The notes beneath the pieces are model-generated. The model worked only from the letters and a program-made list of their open reading frames with translations. It did not search any database and was not told the origin of the DNA. From Isochrysis galbana (taxonomy: Eukaryota; Haptophyta; Isochrysidales; Isochrysidaceae): a stretch of 64,000 nucleotides of DNA. The stretch spans positions 4,106,474 through 4,170,473 of the forward strand of contig CM030936.1 of NCBI GenBank assembly GCA_018136815.1, in the 5' to 3' direction. The number at the start of each line of letters is the position of its first letter. Positions within the stretch are counted from its first letter, which is position 1. Shown here one piece after another: positions 33,154 through 42,779 of the stretch. The position numbers and the translations under genes were made by a program.

Positions 33154-33669
33154 GAGAAGAGAGCGCGAGGAGATGACGGGAGAGGAGAGAGGAGTAGGAA
33201 GAAAAAGAGGAGAAAGAAGAGAGGAGAGAGGAGAGACTGTTGTAGGGGGCGCAGAGCGGATGGATGGAGCACACAGAGAATCATAGAGAGAGGAGAGCAG
33301 AGGAGAAAGCAGAGAGGAGAGAGAAAGAGGGAAGAGAGGAGAGAGACGTCGGCCACGTTGCCGCCCCACGGCGGTGGAGAGGCGCGCGCGGGAGAGCGTG
33401 GGGGCTCTCTCTGCTTCGGCCAAATTGGTAGATTCACAAGCAAAGTAATACAAAAGCATGGTAAACTCGAGTACTCCGAGCATCTCTCTCGGGCTCGGGG
33501 GCTTTAGCACTTTAGCAGTGTCACAACGCCTACAGTATGGGTGCACCATTAAGAAAACAGGACTCCAAAGCTTCTAAAGCTTTCTTGCCCCCACCGGGCT
33601 CCGCCCGGGGGTTTCTTATAATTTGAGGTTTCTTAGGGGCGGGGTGGGGGGGGGGGGGGTTCTTATTTC

Positions 33670-34125
33670 TTGCGGAGACGAAAGTCGAGTGCGCGGGCCA
33701 CCTCGTTGCACAGCCGGTTGGGGGTCGCGCGCGGCGGGTCGCGCGCAGGCTGGAGGCGCTCTCCGCGAAGATTGTGGGTGAGGTGGATCAGGGGGACGCA
33801 GGTCGGTCAGCAGATGTCGATGTGGGCCAACCTGTCGCCTTGGGTGATGGTTGTGACGGGCTTGTCGGTGGTGGGCAGCTTCTCGCGGCGGACACGGGCG
33901 GCGTCTTTGTGGGTGTTGAACGCGACGCTTCTGCTGTCGGTGCTGATCCTGGTGGTGGTTCCTGTGCACTACCGTTGCGCTGCGCGGACGCTGGCGCCGG
34001 TGGTGGTGGCGCTCAAGGCGCTGCTGATCGCGGCGAGCTACGTGCGGGTGACGAATGCGGTGATTCCGCGGTCGCTCTGGGGAGTCGAGGATTTAGACGC
34101 CGTGGAGGCGGAATCGAAAGGGTGA
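33670..34125 (+). CDS. multi-pass membrane protein exon, family unknown
   Basis: The convincing part starts near 33814 (MSMWANLSPWVMVVTGLSVV). It continues with SLWVLNATLLLSVLILVVVP and TLAPVVVALKALLIAASYVR, and ends IPRSLWGVEDLDAVEAESKG and a stop: three hydrophobic segments and an acidic tail. Upstream residues are Arg-rich and probably intron or UTR; a CAG at about 33811 could be the splice acceptor. Earlier exons were not found, and a G run at 33650 adjoins it. Confidence 0.5.
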   Translation: MRRRKSSARATSLHSRLGVARGGSRAGWRRSPRRLWVRWIRGTQVGQQMSMWANLSPWVMVVTGLSVVGSFSRRTRAASLWVLNATLLLSVLILVVVPVHYRCAARTLAPVVVALKALLIAASYVRVTNAVIPRSLWGVEDLDAVEAESKG

Positions 34126-34479
34126 GACGCGGCACGATAGGCGGACGTGCATGAAGGTCGAGGAGCAGCGACTCGAAGGGGCCGAGTCCAAGGTGAAACA
34201 CGGAGGGAGGAAGCGGCACTGGGGCCTGGCTGAGGAACTGGCGGAGACGAGGTATCGAGACTGGAGTGCCCAGCGGGCTGCGGGCAGCCACCAGGGGCGG
34301 AGACTGGAACTGCGCAAGAGTAGTTGTGCGGTTCGGACTTGTGAGACAGCGTATCGGCCGTGGGCCGACCTTGATTGGCCAAGGGGCCTTTGCGAGAATT
34401 GCGTGGTGGACACGCTGGATGGGCTAGGGAAGTTGGGCGCCTACGCCCCCTTTTTTTTTGTTGGGAGGTGGACACGGTA

Positions 34480-34825
34480 GGACCGAGTCGAGCTCCAGTG
34501 GCTTGAGCTCAATGAGCAGGCGCGCCGCGCGCGCACAGCGTCGACGCACCTTCCACCTCAGACGACACAACCCCTCTAGCCGAACGAGAGGTTGCGCAAC
34601 ACATCGCGACTGTGCAACGACCGAGTCGAGCTCCAGTGGGTTGAGCTCGACGAGCGAGCGGGCGCGCACGACACCAACGCGCCGCGCGCCTGACACCGAC
34701 GCCCCCTCCACCTCGAACGACACAACCCCCCCTCTGGCCGAACGAGAGGTTGCGCAACACCTCTCGGCTGTGCAACGATCGAGTTGAGCTCCAGTGGCTT
34801 GAGCTCGACGAGCGAGCGGGCGCGC
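34480..34825 (+). repeat. three tandem copies of an ankyrin-exon segment
   Basis: The phrase gagctccagtgg(c/g)ttgagctc followed by gagcgagcgggcgcgcacgac recurs at about 34490, 34625 and 34785. The last copy runs in frame into the ankyrin repeats, so the first two look like duplicated pieces of the same exon with frame breaks. Confidence 0.75.
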
Positions 34826-35040
34826 ACGACGCCAAGGCCGCGCTCGAGCTGAGCCCACCAAGCGGGAAGACGGCCCTCTCGGTGGCATGCCAAGTGGGCA
34901 ACCACGAGTGCGCAAAGGCCCTGCTCCGCGCCAAAGCCGCGGTGGACGCGAGCAGCGCCAAGGGGTACACTCCCTTGATACTCGCTTGCGCACGGACCGC
35001 TCGACAGGCGGCACACCCCTTCATCTCCGCTTCCCGTTGA
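34750..35040 (+). pseudogene. ankyrin-repeat protein fragment
   Basis: The frame contains SGKTALSVACQVGNHECAKA, then LLRAKAAVDASSAKGYTPLI and LACARTARQ. These fit the ankyrin consensus GxTALxxAxxxGHxxxxxxLLxxGAxVxxxxxxGxTPLxxA. About one and a half repeats precede a stop at 35040. It is too short for a functional ankyrin protein, so it is a fragment or one exon. Ankyrin repeats mediate protein-protein contacts. Confidence 0.7.
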
Positions 35041-35049
35041 TGAAAACCG

Positions 35050-35460
35050 TTATATACATCCTCTAGCAGATCTCTCTCTCTCTCTCTCTCGCTCCCCCCC
35101 TTCCCCCCTCCCCCTCCTCCACCATCCCCCATTTTGTCCCACCGCCCGCCCCCTGCTACTCTCATTTCATCAATGTTATGATGAGACGGGGTGAAAGACC
35201 GACGGTGGGACAATTGGGATGTGTGTGTGTATGTGTGTGTGTGTGTGGGGGGGGGGGGAAGAGGGAGGTCTTCACCCCTATCTCCGCTTCCCCCTCCGCA
35301 TTTCCGTCCTCCCCGGGGGGGGGGGGGGGGGGAGGGGCGGTGGGACAAGGAGGGGAAATTCCCTCCGGGGTGCATACGGTTTTCATCAATGTTATGAGGA
35401 AGGGGGGGGGGAAGAAGGGAGGGGGTGGGGAGGGGGGCAGTGGGACAAGGCGGGGAGGGA
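35050..35460. repeat. simple-sequence tract (TC, TG and G runs)
   Basis: (tc)n at 35070-35090, (tg)n at 35219-35247, G runs at 35248-35257, 35317-35334 and 35402-35412. The phrase catcaatgttatga occurs at 35169 and again at 35384. It separates the ankyrin and LRR fragments. Confidence 0.8.
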
Positions 35461-35469
35461 AGGAGGGGA

Positions 35470-35654
35470 AATCCACCCATACGCTCATCCTCGACCGCAA
35501 CCGGATCGGACCGGCGGGCGTGCAGCGCTTGTGCGAGCTCGCGCGGAGCTTTCGGTTGTCGTCGGTAAACCTCTCGTGCAACCCAATTGGCGCGGAGAGT
35601 CAGCCTATGCTCTCACAGCTGAGGAAGCTCAAGGTGCAGGTCACCCTGCTGTGA
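35470..35654 (+). pseudogene. leucine-rich-repeat protein C-terminal fragment
   Basis: The frame reads LILDRNRIGPAGVQRLCELA, then LSSVNLSCNPIGAESQPMLS and LRKLKVQVTLL before a stop. The LxLxxNxIGxxG pattern is that of ribonuclease-inhibitor-type LRRs. Two repeats are visible. It may be the last exon of a gene that also includes the ankyrin fragment, with the simple-sequence tract as intron, or independent debris. Confidence 0.65.
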
Positions 35655-35814
35655 TCACAATGCAATTGAGTGTGTGTGTTGGAGGGGGGGGGAAGGGGGG
35701 GGGGAGGGGGAGAGGGGGTCGATTACTCTAGTAAATATAACATGTATGTATGCGGGGGTAAATTTTCCCCCGTGTTCGGGTGGTGCACTGGGACTTTTGA
35801 TGGCCCGCACCTTA

Positions 35815-36248
35815 AGGAGGAAACCTGGAATCTAGACCTGACAAACCGGCTAGAAGGAACGAAGACCCGGCCAAGCAGAACCTACGAAGAACAGGCCTGG
35901 ACGACAACGACAACGAACTTCAGCAAGTCTCAAAAAGAACCGGAATCCAACAAGAAACAACAAGCCTTGCTTGCAAGAAGCTAAATAAGCCTCCTCAAGG
36001 CACCCCGAGAGCCTGAGACAAGCGCGCAGCGAGCGACAGGCGACCTGACCCCTTTGGGTCAAGATTACCCGAAAGGAGGAAACCTGGAATCTAGACCTGA
36101 CAAACAGTCTAGAAGGAACGAAACGAGAACCCGAATTCCAGGTCGCTAGGGACGATGTGCCTGAGCTTCGAGCTTCACCGTGTGGCCGCACGGCGAAGGA
36201 CCTGGAGATAAGAACCTGGAAATCGCATCATCTAGGATGAATGCGACA
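35815..36248 (-). repeat. LTR-like repeat with TGTCGCAT end
   Basis: On the minus strand it starts TGTCGCATTCATCCTAG at 36248, like the right end of the 5301-6698 repeat, and shares gcgcagcgagcgacag and gagagcctgagacaag with it. Two direct repeats (aggaggaaacctggaatcta at about 35815 and 36074) lie inside. The left end is uncertain. Confidence 0.55.
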
Positions 36249-36691
36249 CATTGTCGCCCTCGCCGCCGCCCTCGCCTTGCACCGCGCCGCGTCTTGGCCG
36301 CTTCCGGAGGCCTCCTGCTCCTGCCGGCGGGCCGCCCATCGCTCCAACACGCCCAAATTTCGCTGCCGCGGCCGAGGGTTCCCGTTCCCGTTGCCCCAAC
36401 CAAATCCCACCCAAATTTCAGTCAAATTTTTATTTCGTTGACGGACCCAAATTTTACCCAAAAAATTGCGAAACTCTGGCCCGGCCCAACACGGAAACTT
36501 GAAACGTGAATAACAGGGGGCGACAAGCAGCGGACCGTCCGCCTCAAGGACTGCTCACATACTAAGGTTAAGGAATGGGCATTGGTGGGAAGGATTGTGG
36601 CCGCGCGCCGCCTCGCCGTCGGGCGATGACGAGTGTGAGGAAGGTCGCCGCAGGCCGTGTGAGGCCCCGGACCCCCGCCGTTGGCCCCGAG

Positions 36692-37279
36692 ATGGGCGGC
36701 CAGCTGATGAGGCAATTATTGATGATGCCTATCATGTACATCTCCTCGCAAATCGAGTGGGACAAATCGAAGATCTTCGTTCTGGAAGCGGCCTTCCTGG
36801 CCATCTTGGTTGCTGGGTCTGTCGCAATCCAAATGGCGCTATTGCTGGTAAACCGCAAACAGGACAAAGGACGAGTGCATGATGGCGGGGATGCCGTGCT
36901 GTTCCTTGATGCTAGTGCTTTGGCTCCCGACGGATCGATGAGCGTGCGAGATTATGACTCCGCAAAGCTCAAGGTGTGCCGCATGCAGGTGTTGATTTCC
37001 GGAATTGTTGTGTGGTTTGTCCATACCAAGTGGGAAACGCAGATGCCTCTCCTCATGATGTCCATGGTTATACCGTTGCAGCTATGGGACTGCAAGGCTC
37101 TCGCCATTCATGTCCTTGGCATGCCGCACAAACGGCCATGGGGAAATTCGGGCGCAGGCAACCCTCTTGCTAAATGGGCACAAAAGCAAAAGAAAGAGGA
37201 AGCTAAGGAGCTTCGAAAGGCCGAGAAAGAGGCGAATGGTGCAAAAGGGAAGGGGAAAGGGAAGTTCAAAGTCAATTGA
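36692..37279 (+). CDS. PHO88 / SND3 family ER membrane protein
   Basis: 195 residues from the chosen Met (yeast Pho88/Snd3: 188). It opens MGGQLMRQLLMMPIMYISSQ, matching the family's N-terminal hydrophobic segment. FVLEAAFLAILVAGSVAIQM is the second membrane segment. The conserved SVRDYD motif follows at about residue 85, then ISGIVVWFVHTKWETQMPLL with IPLQLWDCKALAIHVLGMPH and a Lys-rich tail. In yeast this protein belongs to the SRP-independent SND pathway that delivers tail-anchored and other membrane proteins to the ER; it was first named for phosphate uptake. The frame is open to 36575, but that Arg/Pro-rich stretch is unlike the family. No introns. Neighbours are unrelated. Confidence 0.9.
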   Translation: MGGQLMRQLLMMPIMYISSQIEWDKSKIFVLEAAFLAILVAGSVAIQMALLLVNRKQDKGRVHDGGDAVLFLDASALAPDGSMSVRDYDSAKLKVCRMQVLISGIVVWFVHTKWETQMPLLMMSMVIPLQLWDCKALAIHVLGMPHKRPWGNSGAGNPLAKWAQKQKKEEAKELRKAEKEANGAKGKGKGKFKVN

Positions 37280-37284
37280 GGCGA

Positions 37285-38170
37285 GCGGTGCAAGGGGCAA
37301 GGAGAACGGGAAAGCCAACTAGTTCCGTGCAAGTCAGCGTGGGGTCGATGATTGAGGAGCACAAGGTGTGATAGCCTGGCCAAATCCCGCTCAGCTCTAA
37401 CGTTATTTATTCGCGTAAATGGCTGCCTTGCAGTGCCTTGTGTATCTATCTATGACCCGAATCAGAGTCGTTTTGCTGGAAGAGGTTCTGCGTTCTGCCG
37501 TCTAAATGGTTCCATCTACAGAAATCCGTAATTATGTGTACTACGTACGCATTAAGGTGGTTCATTAGAATTTCCCCCGAAGGACGGGGGGGGGGGAGGT
37601 CGCGGGAGCGTCAGGAGCCTCGAAAGATGGGCCGCAAGAGGCGCGGCGGCTTCCAGCGAGGGAACACATGCTGGCAGGGCAACAACACCCAAGGGCCTCT
37701 CGAAAGAGGGGTGGGGGGAGGGGCGGCTGTTGCAGCTTCGTCCCGCCCGATTGGGCCGGCCACGCCTGGGTGCCAGAGGCTGCTGCGACTGCAACACCTC
37801 TACCACCGCCATCCCTGAGCGTCTGCTAAGCTGCTGCAGGCCTAGGCCTCATTGCACAAGGCGAAGTGGGTGAGGGGGCACAGACAAGGAACGGCGCGGT
37901 GCAGCGAGGTGTCGTTCCGTCAATTATGGGACATCAATCGAATGGCGAATGGAGCCATCAAATGTCCATAGTTATTTATACAACAATATTCACACGTGAT
38001 GACCCTATTATCGATGTTTCACATCTACGGCGCGCGCTTTCAGACCGCAAGTTGGGTTGGGCTAATTTTGGCATTCAGTCGCTCGCAGGGTACAATAATC
38101 ACAGCCGTGTAACAGTTAGTAACATCCCAACCTTTATCCTTCCAGTGTCTTTTTCCTGACGAACTGTGTA
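37285..38170. other. intergenic, no assignable gene
   Basis: Downstream of PHO88. Contains a G run at 37587-37596 and mixed sequence. No gene or repeat recognised. Confidence 0.5.
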
Positions 38171-38213
38171 ACATGTGCCCAAAGGCTCACACAATTACAT
38201 ACACAGGCAACCA

Positions 38214-38540
38214 GGTGCACGCCGTGCGTGCGTTTGGCGCGATGTGCATCGGGTCCCCCGCGGGGACGCTGCGCGCTGTGCGTGCGCATGTCAACTTGTT
38301 TCTCTGCGGTTCCCCTACAATTACGTAAACATGCAATATAAGAGAGATCTCTCACGGGACATGTGTGATGAGTTGCAAAATCATCCATGTGCACGCCGTG
38401 CATGCGCACGGCGCGATGTGCATCGGTTCCCCCGCGGGGACGCCGTGCGTGCGCATACCAACTTGTTTCTCTGCGGTTCCCCTGTGGTACCTGAGACACA
38501 CAAATACGTAAACATGCAATATAAGAGAGATCTCTCACGG
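38214..38540. repeat. tandem duplication of about 175 bp
   Basis: Both units carry gcgcgatgtgcatcgg, cccccgcggggacgc, caacttgtttctctgcggtt and acgtaaacatgcaatataag followed by agagatctctcacggg. The units include local palindromes (gtgcacgccgtgcgtgcg; gagagatctctc). Confidence 0.85.
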
Positions 38541-38579
38541 GGCAGGTCACCCTCCAGCTCTCTCCTCGTCCTCGTCATC

Positions 38580-39165
38580 CTCACGATGTTGGCGACTCGG
38601 CGCGCATCCGCACGGTCCTTCCTCCGTCCTCTCCTCTCGCGCTCCTGCTCGCTGGCTTCGTTCGACTCTCTCGGCACGGCCACCTGTCGACTGGACGCCG
38701 AGCGCGAGCGCTGCTCGCACAACTCGTTCCTCCTCCTGCTCCACGGCCCAGGCGGCGGAGGCGGAGTCTCCTCGCGTTCCTGAGGCTGAAGAGGAGGCCC
38801 TTTCTTCGATCGAGGAGGCCATCACCACCGCCGACGAGGACTCCGGGCCTGTGGAGGAAGGAGGAGGAGAGAAGAACGATACCTGTGCGTTGGACGCTCC
38901 AAGCCTTCTTCTTCCCATCGCGCCGGTTCTTCCTCTTCTTGCACGGGCTCGGCGTCTTCCTCTTCTTGCACGGAATCGGCTTCTTGTTCTTCCACCGCGT
39001 CATCTGCGCGGTGATGTGCACCCTGAGCGCCCTCTGCGCGGTGCGCCTGTTCCTCGGCGCCCTCTGCGCGGTGCGCATGCCCGCTCGGTGCCATCTGCGC
39101 GGTGCGCATGCTCGGCGCCCTTTGCGCGGTGCGCCTGTTGTGCATCCTCGATATACTTGGGCCTG
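38580..39165 (-). other. repeat-containing acidic reading frame, uncertain
   Basis: On the minus strand an open frame (39145-38822) consists of HRAEGA/QRAP repeats, then Glu-rich EEQEADSVQEEEDAEPVQEE. The repeats derive from the unit ctctgcgcggtgcgc (38997-39140). A second frame (38918-38547) is Glu/Arg-rich. This could encode a disordered protein, but composition alone would produce it. Confidence 0.3.
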
Positions 39166-39320
39166 TGGGGAGGAGAGTGGGTCAGCAGGGCAGCCTACTC
39201 TTGGCAAGCCATAGGGCATGCCGGGAGCATGGGCATGGGTGCTTCCTCCCCCATGGCAAGGGAGGAGTGGAGACTGGGGGTGCTCGTGCCCCCCAGATGG
39301 GGCAACCAAGTATATAAAAA
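39166..39320 (+). repeat. hairpin-ended repeat, family A, short copy
   Basis: Carries ggagagtgggtcagcagggc, ggcaagccatagggcatgcc, cttcctcccccatggcaagg and ends ggggcaaccaagtatataaa. An A run and aacatctgaagattctgggc follow, the LINE-tail motif, so a LINE fragment abuts it. Confidence 0.75.
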
Positions 39321-39389
39321 AACATCTGAAGATTCTGGGCTACATACCTACTAACCTGGGGCAACCAAGTATACACTTAGATGTTGCTC

Positions 39390-39940
39390 TGCAAGTAGAG
39401 GTTATACCCTCTGCATGGGGGTATTTGTCAGAAAAACAACCAAACCTGAGGTCGCAGCCTCTTGCGAGTGGCGCCCACATGCCCACATCATTGTGATGGA
39501 GAATTCATGGACTAGGCAGTGCCCTGCCGTCGCCAAGACGAGCAAAGGCCAAGAAGTGACCCCCAACCAGGTGCGTCCAGGCGCTACCGCGAATAACCCC
39601 ATGTGGCTAGGGCGACTGCCGATGCAGCAGCAAAAAGCATGCAACATTCCATGCACAAAAGACATTCTCAGAGCGGGAACCTTGCACGCCACGCCAACGT
39701 AGAATGCTGTCGGATGGCGGAGACAGTAGCTCACCCGCCACCACTCAGCATATGGTGTGCACACGAGTCACAATCGGCCGCCAAAACAAGCCAGTCTAGC
39801 AGGCCGGCGGGCGGCGCGTCCTCGTCTCAGCCGGTCCTCGTCCCACGTGGCATCGCCGAGCTCCATGCGATTCTGCGCGTGGGGTTGCTCGTGTGCTACA
39901 TTGGGGGGCGGCTGCGTGCGTGCACATCGCCCTGGGCACG
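39390..39940. other. no assignable gene
   Basis: A plus-strand frame at 39415-39702 and a minus-strand frame at 39764-39402 are both open without any recognised domain. It lies downstream of the ATPase gene and probably includes its 3' UTR. Confidence 0.4.
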
Positions 39941-39943
39941 CCA

Positions 39944-41572
39944 TCACTCCCTCTCGAGCAGCTTCTGCATCTCATTCATCATGCGCATCATCTCCTCCTT
40001 GGACAGCCCCGCCACCACGCGGCCCTCATCCATGGTGCCGAGCCCGCCTACCGAAGCTGGCGCGGCCGCCGGCGCTGCTACCTTCGCTGCTGCCTGCGCT
40101 ACTAGCTCAGCCGCTGCCTTCCGGTGAGCGCCACTCGCAAAGTCGACCGTCTTGGAGACGAGATCCACGTGGAACACCGCCTTGGCCTCCTGCGATGTGC
40201 GTATGGTGGATGCAAACGAGCTGGCCGAGAGGTCGAAGCTGGCAGTCGGCAGCTTGACGGGCGCGCCGGCGTTGAGGAGCTCGCGCATCAGGTCGCGCAT
40301 AGGAAAGCGGCGTTCTTGGCCACTCTCTTCGCGAATCCTATTATTGAGCTTGTTGATGTCAGCGCCTCTCACGTCCCTGCGCGCCGCTGCCTCGAACGCG
40401 CTCGCCCACTCCTCCGAGCGCGCCCGCAAGTCCTGCTCGCTCTTGCTGCCAAGCACCGCCGTCATGAAGGCACTGACGTACTTTGGGAGCGTGGTGAGCG
40501 GCAGGATGCGCTCCTTTGCTGCGGCAACCGCCTCGACGGTGGCAACCTTCTCCGGCAGGTGCGCTTTGAAGTTGGCATCGAGGTGTGCGGAGGCCTCGCC
40601 GTGCGAGAAGGCGCCCACGAGCAGGAAGCGCTGCCTCCCACCGTCGTCTGGTAGCTCGGCCACCGCAAACGAGCTGCTGAGCACGATGATGCCGTGGCAA
40701 AGCGGCTGGTCATGCGTGAGCCCCTTGAGTAGCGTGCACGCACTCCTGACGAGCGCACTGTCTCCCGACTCAGTAATCTCGAGCACGAGCGTCGGCCGCC
40801 AGCCCTCCTCGCCGCGCGCCCTTGCCGCCGCCTTGAGCCGCTCGGCGAGGTGCTTGCCCTCCAATGGGGTTGAGGTGGCGTAAAACGACCTTGACTGCGG
40901 CTCGTACTTTATGAGGGCTTCCTGCAAAATGTGAGCTTTGAGATCTGATGCCGTTGTCGAAGCATCGATCGGGACGACGATCACACCTTCGCCCATGTTG
41001 CTCAGCACGTGCGATACGAGCGTCGACTTGCCCGAGCCGCGTGGGCCGACGATGACCATGTAGCTGCCGCCTGCAGTAATGGGCTCACGCAGAAACGACT
41101 CGAGTGCGTCCTCCAGCTCGGGTCGCTCCACGTACACGTGCAATTCGTCCGCTGTCGATGGCGGCGCGCGTGCGGTGCGGATCGCCGCAACCTCCAAACG
41201 CGTGCGCTCGAACTCGGAGCCCTTGATGATCGACCACAATGTAATGGCGATCCCAACGGCCGCAGTCGTCACACGCCCCTCAACCGTACGCACTGCCCTA
41301 AGAACATCCTCCAGGAATCGGGCAATTTGTCTACCTGTTGAAAAAGTGCCAATCGAGAAGAACAACAGATGGGCCGGGTGGACACGGCGCTGGCTGCTGG
41401 AAGGCTGCCCAAGGCGGGCGAAAGGGCCAAACCCTCTGGCACGACGAGCAGCACATGGCCACACGTTTAAGCGCCGGAGGAAGTGACGAGGGAGCCCGAA
41501 CTCGCCGAGCAGGTAGATGGACGCTCGGGGTGCCGCCTGGCAGAGAGTCTTCTTGAGCGGGCAGAGCGGCAT
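39944..41572 (-). CDS. P-loop ATPase (AAA/STAND-like) with C-terminal coiled segment
   Basis: 542 codons open. The order is a possible membrane helix (VTTAAVGIAITLWSIIKG, about residues 101-118), the linker LHVYVERPELEDALESFL, Walker A VGPRGSGKST (175-184), a Walker B-like PTLVLEITESGD, then LLVGAFSHGEASAHL and a C-terminal helix SKEEMMRMMNEMQKLLERE. Similar eukaryotic microbial proteins pair a xRPELExxL linker with VxGPRGSGKST, but none I can name has a known function. The true 5' end is uncertain: on the minus strand a good splice acceptor, CTTTTTCAACAG, lies just before codon 81 (about 41332), so residues 1-80, which look unlike protein, may be intron and an earlier exon may be missing. 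Confidence 0.8.
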   Translation of the reverse strand: MPLCPLKKTLCQAAPRASIYLLGEFGLPRHFLRRLNVWPCAARRARGFGPFARLGQPSSSQRRVHPAHLLFFSIGTFSTGRQIARFLEDVLRAVRTVEGRVTTAAVGIAITLWSIIKGSEFERTRLEVAAIRTARAPPSTADELHVYVERPELEDALESFLREPITAGGSYMVIVGPRGSGKSTLVSHVLSNMGEGVIVVPIDASTTASDLKAHILQEALIKYEPQSRSFYATSTPLEGKHLAERLKAAARARGEEGWRPTLVLEITESGDSALVRSACTLLKGLTHDQPLCHGIIVLSSSFAVAELPDDGGRQRFLLVGAFSHGEASAHLDANFKAHLPEKVATVEAVAAAKERILPLTTLPKYVSAFMTAVLGSKSEQDLRARSEEWASAFEAAARRDVRGADINKLNNRIREESGQERRFPMRDLMRELLNAGAPVKLPTASFDLSASSFASTIRTSQEAKAVFHVDLVSKTVDFASGAHRKAAAELVAQAAAKVAAPAAAPASVGGLGTMDEGRVVAGLSKEEMMRMMNEMQKLLERE

Positions 41573-41599
41573 GGTGAAGTGGACTGGGTCGAGCCCGCC

Positions 41600-42145
41600 A
41601 CGATCCTGCTGGCAGCCTGGGACATCCAGAGCTGCGGAAGTGCGGAAGTGTCCGGCGACTATTTTAACTCCTTACCGCCGGCCCGCAGCACCAATTTTGG
41701 CGCTTCGGATTTGATCTTTTGCGGCTTTGCGGCTTGTGCGGGAGGAGGAACTGCGTGTAAGAGATAAGGGAGAGGGCGTCCTTGTCGTCGCTGCTTTCGA
41801 TGTCGATGACGCGGGGGCGCGGGGCGCGCGAGCCGCGACCTGGGCGAGGGGAGGGAGGTGTCTGGTGAGTGCAGCTACCGCTGGTGCGGTCGTGCGGTCG
41901 GGCCAAGGTAGACAGGAGTGCAAGGGGGGGAGGGGAGGGGGAGGGGAGGGGCAACCGCACCGGCAGCCTCTCCCGCCATGCGCGCAGCAACGGACACCAC
42001 TGGTGGCTTATAATGGTAGAACCGTTCCGCCAACCACTGGTGGGGGCCAGGGAGCACCCAAATCCAAATGTCCAGGGACGTCTAAAGGGTAAAAAGTCCA
42101 CATCCAAATGACCCACCCAAATGTCTTGTTGTATGTCCGGACATT
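41600..42145. other. upstream region of the ATPase gene, no gene seen
   Basis: Contains G runs (41925-41950) and the near-duplicated phrase atccaaatg (three times, 42060-42110). No coding signal. Confidence 0.45.
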
Positions 42146-42149
42146 TCTG

Positions 42150-42262
42150 CCAGCTGCCAGGGCCTAGTTCCTCCCCCAGAGTAGGGGAGGAGGGGAGGCA
42201 GCTAGAGGGTAGAGGGGGGCTCGTGCCCTCCCATGGGCGAACTAAGTATAAACTAAGTTCGG
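42150..42262 (+). repeat. hairpin-ended repeat, family A, terminal stub
   Basis: Only the last 110 bases of the element: ggttcctcccccagagtagg-like sequence, ggggggctcgtgccctccc, atgggcg and the terminal foldback aactaagtataaactaagtt. Confidence 0.8.
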
Positions 42263-42264
42263 TC

Positions 42265-42775
42265 GGCTATAGGATATAACATTAATAAGTTTTTAGCAGT
42301 AATGGTACTAGAGTAGTACTAGTGCTAGTGCGTACGGCCGTAGGCCGCAGAGCCCTGCGTACGCCCTGCGAGCGGCGAGGCCGCTGCGCTAGCCGCTTTG
42401 CTCGGCTGCCCTCTAGTGGCATGGATGAGGTGCTGGTGGGCAGTGGAGCAGGCTGGGGCTTGCCCCTGCCCGTCTCTCCCTCGCTGGCCCTGGGCCTTGG
42501 GTTCTAATGCGGTCATGTGTGTCGTGGCTCGGCGTGTTGGTGCATGGCTAGTGGCAGTAGCGGCACAATATCTAATATTCAGATGTTTTATTTAAACACA
42601 CTATAGACTATAGCAGTATCCTCATGACACATCGCGGCTTTTGAGCGACCAAGTAGCACGTGGCACGCAATCAAGAAGCATGCGGTAAGCGTCCACGACA
42701 ACATTTGCGCATGGGAGAGTGAAAATCGAGAGATCGGAGCGTCGTGTCATCGTGAAGTACACATCCGAGTATGAT
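42265..42775. other. no assignable gene
   Basis: Contains a partial LINE-tail motif (aatattcagatgttttattt, about 42576) and a Leu/Ala-rich frame at 42398-42595 with no domain. Confidence 0.4.
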
Positions 42776-42779
42776 GTGA

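Noticed and set aside
33004-33549. Frames across the second N gap
   Set aside because: They include 34 unknown residues and purine-rich repeats; no support.
40152-40883. 243-codon plus-strand frame
   Set aside because: Antisense shadow of the P-loop ATPase. The Walker motifs are on the minus strand.
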